Shown here piece by piece: positions 62,614 through 64,000 of a stretch of 64,000 nt of DNA. Every line of letters starts with the position of its first letter. The stretch's first letter is position 1. Position numbers and translations under genes: made by a program. The DNA lies in NCBI RefSeq assembly GCF_014395975.1, contig NZ_CP060714.1, positions 992,001 to 1,056,000 on the forward strand. The letters are read 5' to 3'. Under the pieces are notes generated by a model. The model saw nothing but the letters and a program-made list of their open reading frames with translations. It had not been told where the DNA came from and ran no database searches. The DNA comes from Diaphorobacter ruginosibacter (GTDB taxonomy: Bacteria > Pseudomonadota > Gammaproteobacteria > Burkholderiales > Burkholderiaceae_C).

Positions 62614-62925
62614 ATGTACGCGGTCATAAAAACCGGCGGCAAGCAATATCGCGTTGCTGCTGGCGAAAAAATCAAAGTAGAACAGATTGCTGCGGACGTA
62701 GGCCAGGAAATTGTGATCGACCAGGTTCTGGCTGTCGGCAACGGCGCTGAAATCAAGGTTGGTGCACCCCTGGTGTCCGGCGCGTCTGTGAAGGCAACGG
62801 TTGTTGCCCACGGCAAGCACGACAAAGTGCGCATCTTCAAGCTGCGTCGTCGCAAGCACTATGCTAAGTCTCAAGGTCACCGTCAACAGTTCACCGAACT
62901 GCTGATCGGCGCTATTGCTGCTTAA
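62614..62925 (+). CDS. rplU: 50S ribosomal protein L21
   Basis: The 103-residue protein begins MYAVIKTGGKQYRVAAGEKI and ends with FKLRRRKHYAKSQGHRQQF, the L21 signature. L21 binds 23S rRNA in the large subunit. AGAGG precedes the ATG at 62614. rpmA follows after 12 bases, the conserved rplU-rpmA-obgE order. Confidence 0.98.
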   Translation: MYAVIKTGGKQYRVAAGEKIKVEQIAADVGQEIVIDQVLAVGNGAEIKVGAPLVSGASVKATVVAHGKHDKVRIFKLRRRKHYAKSQGHRQQFTELLIGAIAA

Positions 62926-62937
62926 GGGGTATATCTC

Positions 62938-63195
62938 ATGGCACAGAAAAAAGGCGGCGGCTCTACGCGAAACGGTCGCGATTCCAAGCCAAAGATGCTT
63001 GGTGTCAAGGCTTACGGTGGTGAACTGATCAGCGCTGGCTCGATCATCGTTCGTCAGCGCGGCACACGCATTCACGCTGGCGTGAACGTGGGTCAGGGCA
63101 AGGACCACACTCTGTTCGCCCTGGTGGACGGCCACGTGTCCTTCGGCACCAAGGGTGCTCTGAACAAGCACACTGTGAGCATCACTCCGGTGTAA
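62938..63195 (+). CDS. rpmA: 50S ribosomal protein L27
   Basis: The 85-residue protein starts MAQKKGGGSTRNGRDSKPKM and contains GSIIVRQRGTRIHAGVNVG, diagnostic of L27, whose N-terminal tail reaches the peptidyl transferase centre. It is complete, and an intrinsic terminator follows 22 bases after the stop. Confidence 0.98.
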   Translation: MAQKKGGGSTRNGRDSKPKMLGVKAYGGELISAGSIIVRQRGTRIHAGVNVGQGKDHTLFALVDGHVSFGTKGALNKHTVSITPV

Positions 63196-63217
63196 GCTGT
63201 TCGCTGAACACGCAGCC

Positions 63218-63248
63218 AAAGCCCCGACCCGTCGGGGCTTTGTTGTTT
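63218..63248 (+). terminator. Intrinsic terminator after rpmA
   Basis: An 11-bp stem (AAAGCCCCGAC with GTCGGGGCTTT) with a very short loop is followed by TGTTGTTTT. It separates rplU-rpmA from obgE, which must then use its own promoter or read-through. Confidence 0.85.
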
Positions 63249-63390
63249 TCAGCTTTCGTATTTTTCACGAAGCCTGATCGGCTTCGATTGTCGCCTGGCG
63301 GTGTTTTTGCCGCGATTGGCCTCTTGTTTTTTCGAGGCCCAAGTCCTTTCCATTGAGTGCGGAACGGACTCTTTTGTAAACTCTAAGACC

Positions 63391-64000
63391 ATGAAGTTCG
63401 TCGACGAAGCCTATATTGACATTGCCGCCGGTGACGGGGGCAATGGCTGCGTGTCGTTCCGCCACGAGAAGTACAAGGAATTTGGCGGCCCTGACGGGGG
63501 CGATGGCGGCCGTGGCGGCCATGTGTTCGCCGTGGCCGACCCGAACCTGAATACGCTTGTCGACTATCGTTTCTCGCGCCGCCACGAGGCACAGCGGGGC
63601 GAGCACGGCAAGGGTTCGGACATGTTCGGTGCTGCGGGCAAGGATGTGACGCTGCGCATGCCGGTGGGCACCATCATCACCGACGCCGAAACGGGCGAGG
63701 TGCTGTTCGAGCTGCTCAGTCCGGGCGAGACGATCACCATCGCCAAGGGCGGCGATGGTGGCTTCGGCAACCTGCGGTTCAAGAGCGCCATCAACCGTGC
63801 GCCGCGCCAGAAGACGCCGGGTTTCCCGGGCGAGCGCCGCAATCTCAAGCTGGAGCTGAAGGTGCTGGCCGATGTGGGGCTTCTGGGCATGCCGAATGCG
63901 GGCAAGTCCACCTTCATCGCAGCCGTGTCGAACGCACGCCCGAAGATTGCCGACTATCCATTCACGACGCTGCACCCGAACCTGGGCGTCGTGCGCGTGG
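63391..64000 (+). CDS. obgE: GTPase Obg/CgtA, N-terminal part (cut by window end)
   Basis: The first 203 codons are present. The glycine-rich Obg domain has MKFVDEAYIDIAAGDGGNGC, GGPDGGDGGRGGHVF and KGGDGGFGNLRFKS. The G domain begins with DVGLLGMPNAGKSTFI (Walker A) and continues ADYPFTTLHPNLGVV, the switch region. Obg GTPases act in late 50S ribosome assembly and stress control. The rest of the gene lies beyond the window. Confidence 0.97.
   Translation, partial: MKFVDEAYIDIAAGDGGNGCVSFRHEKYKEFGGPDGGDGGRGGHVFAVADPNLNTLVDYRFSRRHEAQRGEHGKGSDMFGAAGKDVTLRMPVGTIITDAETGEVLFELLSPGETITIAKGGDGGFGNLRFKSAINRAPRQKTPGFPGERRNLKLELKVLADVGLLGMPNAGKSTFIAAVSNARPKIADYPFTTLHPNLGVVRV

Overview
The window is a GC-rich bacterial chromosome segment. 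Its gene content and order point to a betaproteobacterium of the Burkholderiales, probably Comamonadaceae: mla genes next to ibaG-murA-his, hisIE-hinT-tatABC, petABC-sspAB, pilBCD-coaE-zapD-yacG and rplU-rpmA-obgE. The species cannot be fixed from the sequence alone. No rRNA, CRISPR array, transposase or prophage was seen.

Layout. 1-2621: the end of mlaE, then mlaD, mlaA, mlaC and mlaB, the retrograde phospholipid transport system of the outer membrane. 2704-4665: an ABC-2 exporter pair and the BolA-family gene ibaG. 4789-32902: murA followed by a histidine biosynthesis locus in the order hisG-D-C-B-H-A-F-I-E, interrupted three times. The first interruption (8334-10083) holds an unrecognised lipoprotein and a VapBC-type toxin-antitoxin pair with a double-palindrome operator. 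The second (13407-15325) holds a galE-like epimerase and a hexose mutarotase. The third (16121-32052) holds two giant secreted DUF11-repeat proteins of about 1787 and 3114 residues. 32899-36564: a small membrane protein, a patatin-like lipase, hinT and tatABC. 36735-41957: a DegS/DegQ-like protease, an MFS symporter, a NIF3-family protein, pdxA and mscL. 42093-46206: the cytochrome bc1 genes petABC, then sspAB and tRNA-Thr(TGT). 46491-46954: a non-coding inverted-repeat element. 47015-53169: dciA divergent from secA, then argJ, a DUF815 ATPase and mutT. 53198-58836 (minus strand): type IV pilus genes pilB-pilC-pilD followed by coaE, zapD and yacG. 59250-62405 (minus strand): a Bug-type binding protein, a phosphoesterase, tRNA-Pro(CGG) and a polyprenyl diphosphate synthase. 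62614-64000: rplU, rpmA and the 5' part of obgE.

Most of the window is core housekeeping DNA. The outstanding accessory feature is the pair of DUF11 giants. Both start with a signal peptide and a PA14-like domain, and both end in nearly identical DNA encoding a CTERM-like tail. Between these ends lies a fixed eight-module superblock, present once in the first gene and twice in tandem in the second. This suggests a surface-protein family growing by tandem duplication and homogenised by gene conversion. The other item least explained by known families is the lipoprotein next to the toxin-antitoxin pair. All functional calls come from reading motifs and context; no database search was run.
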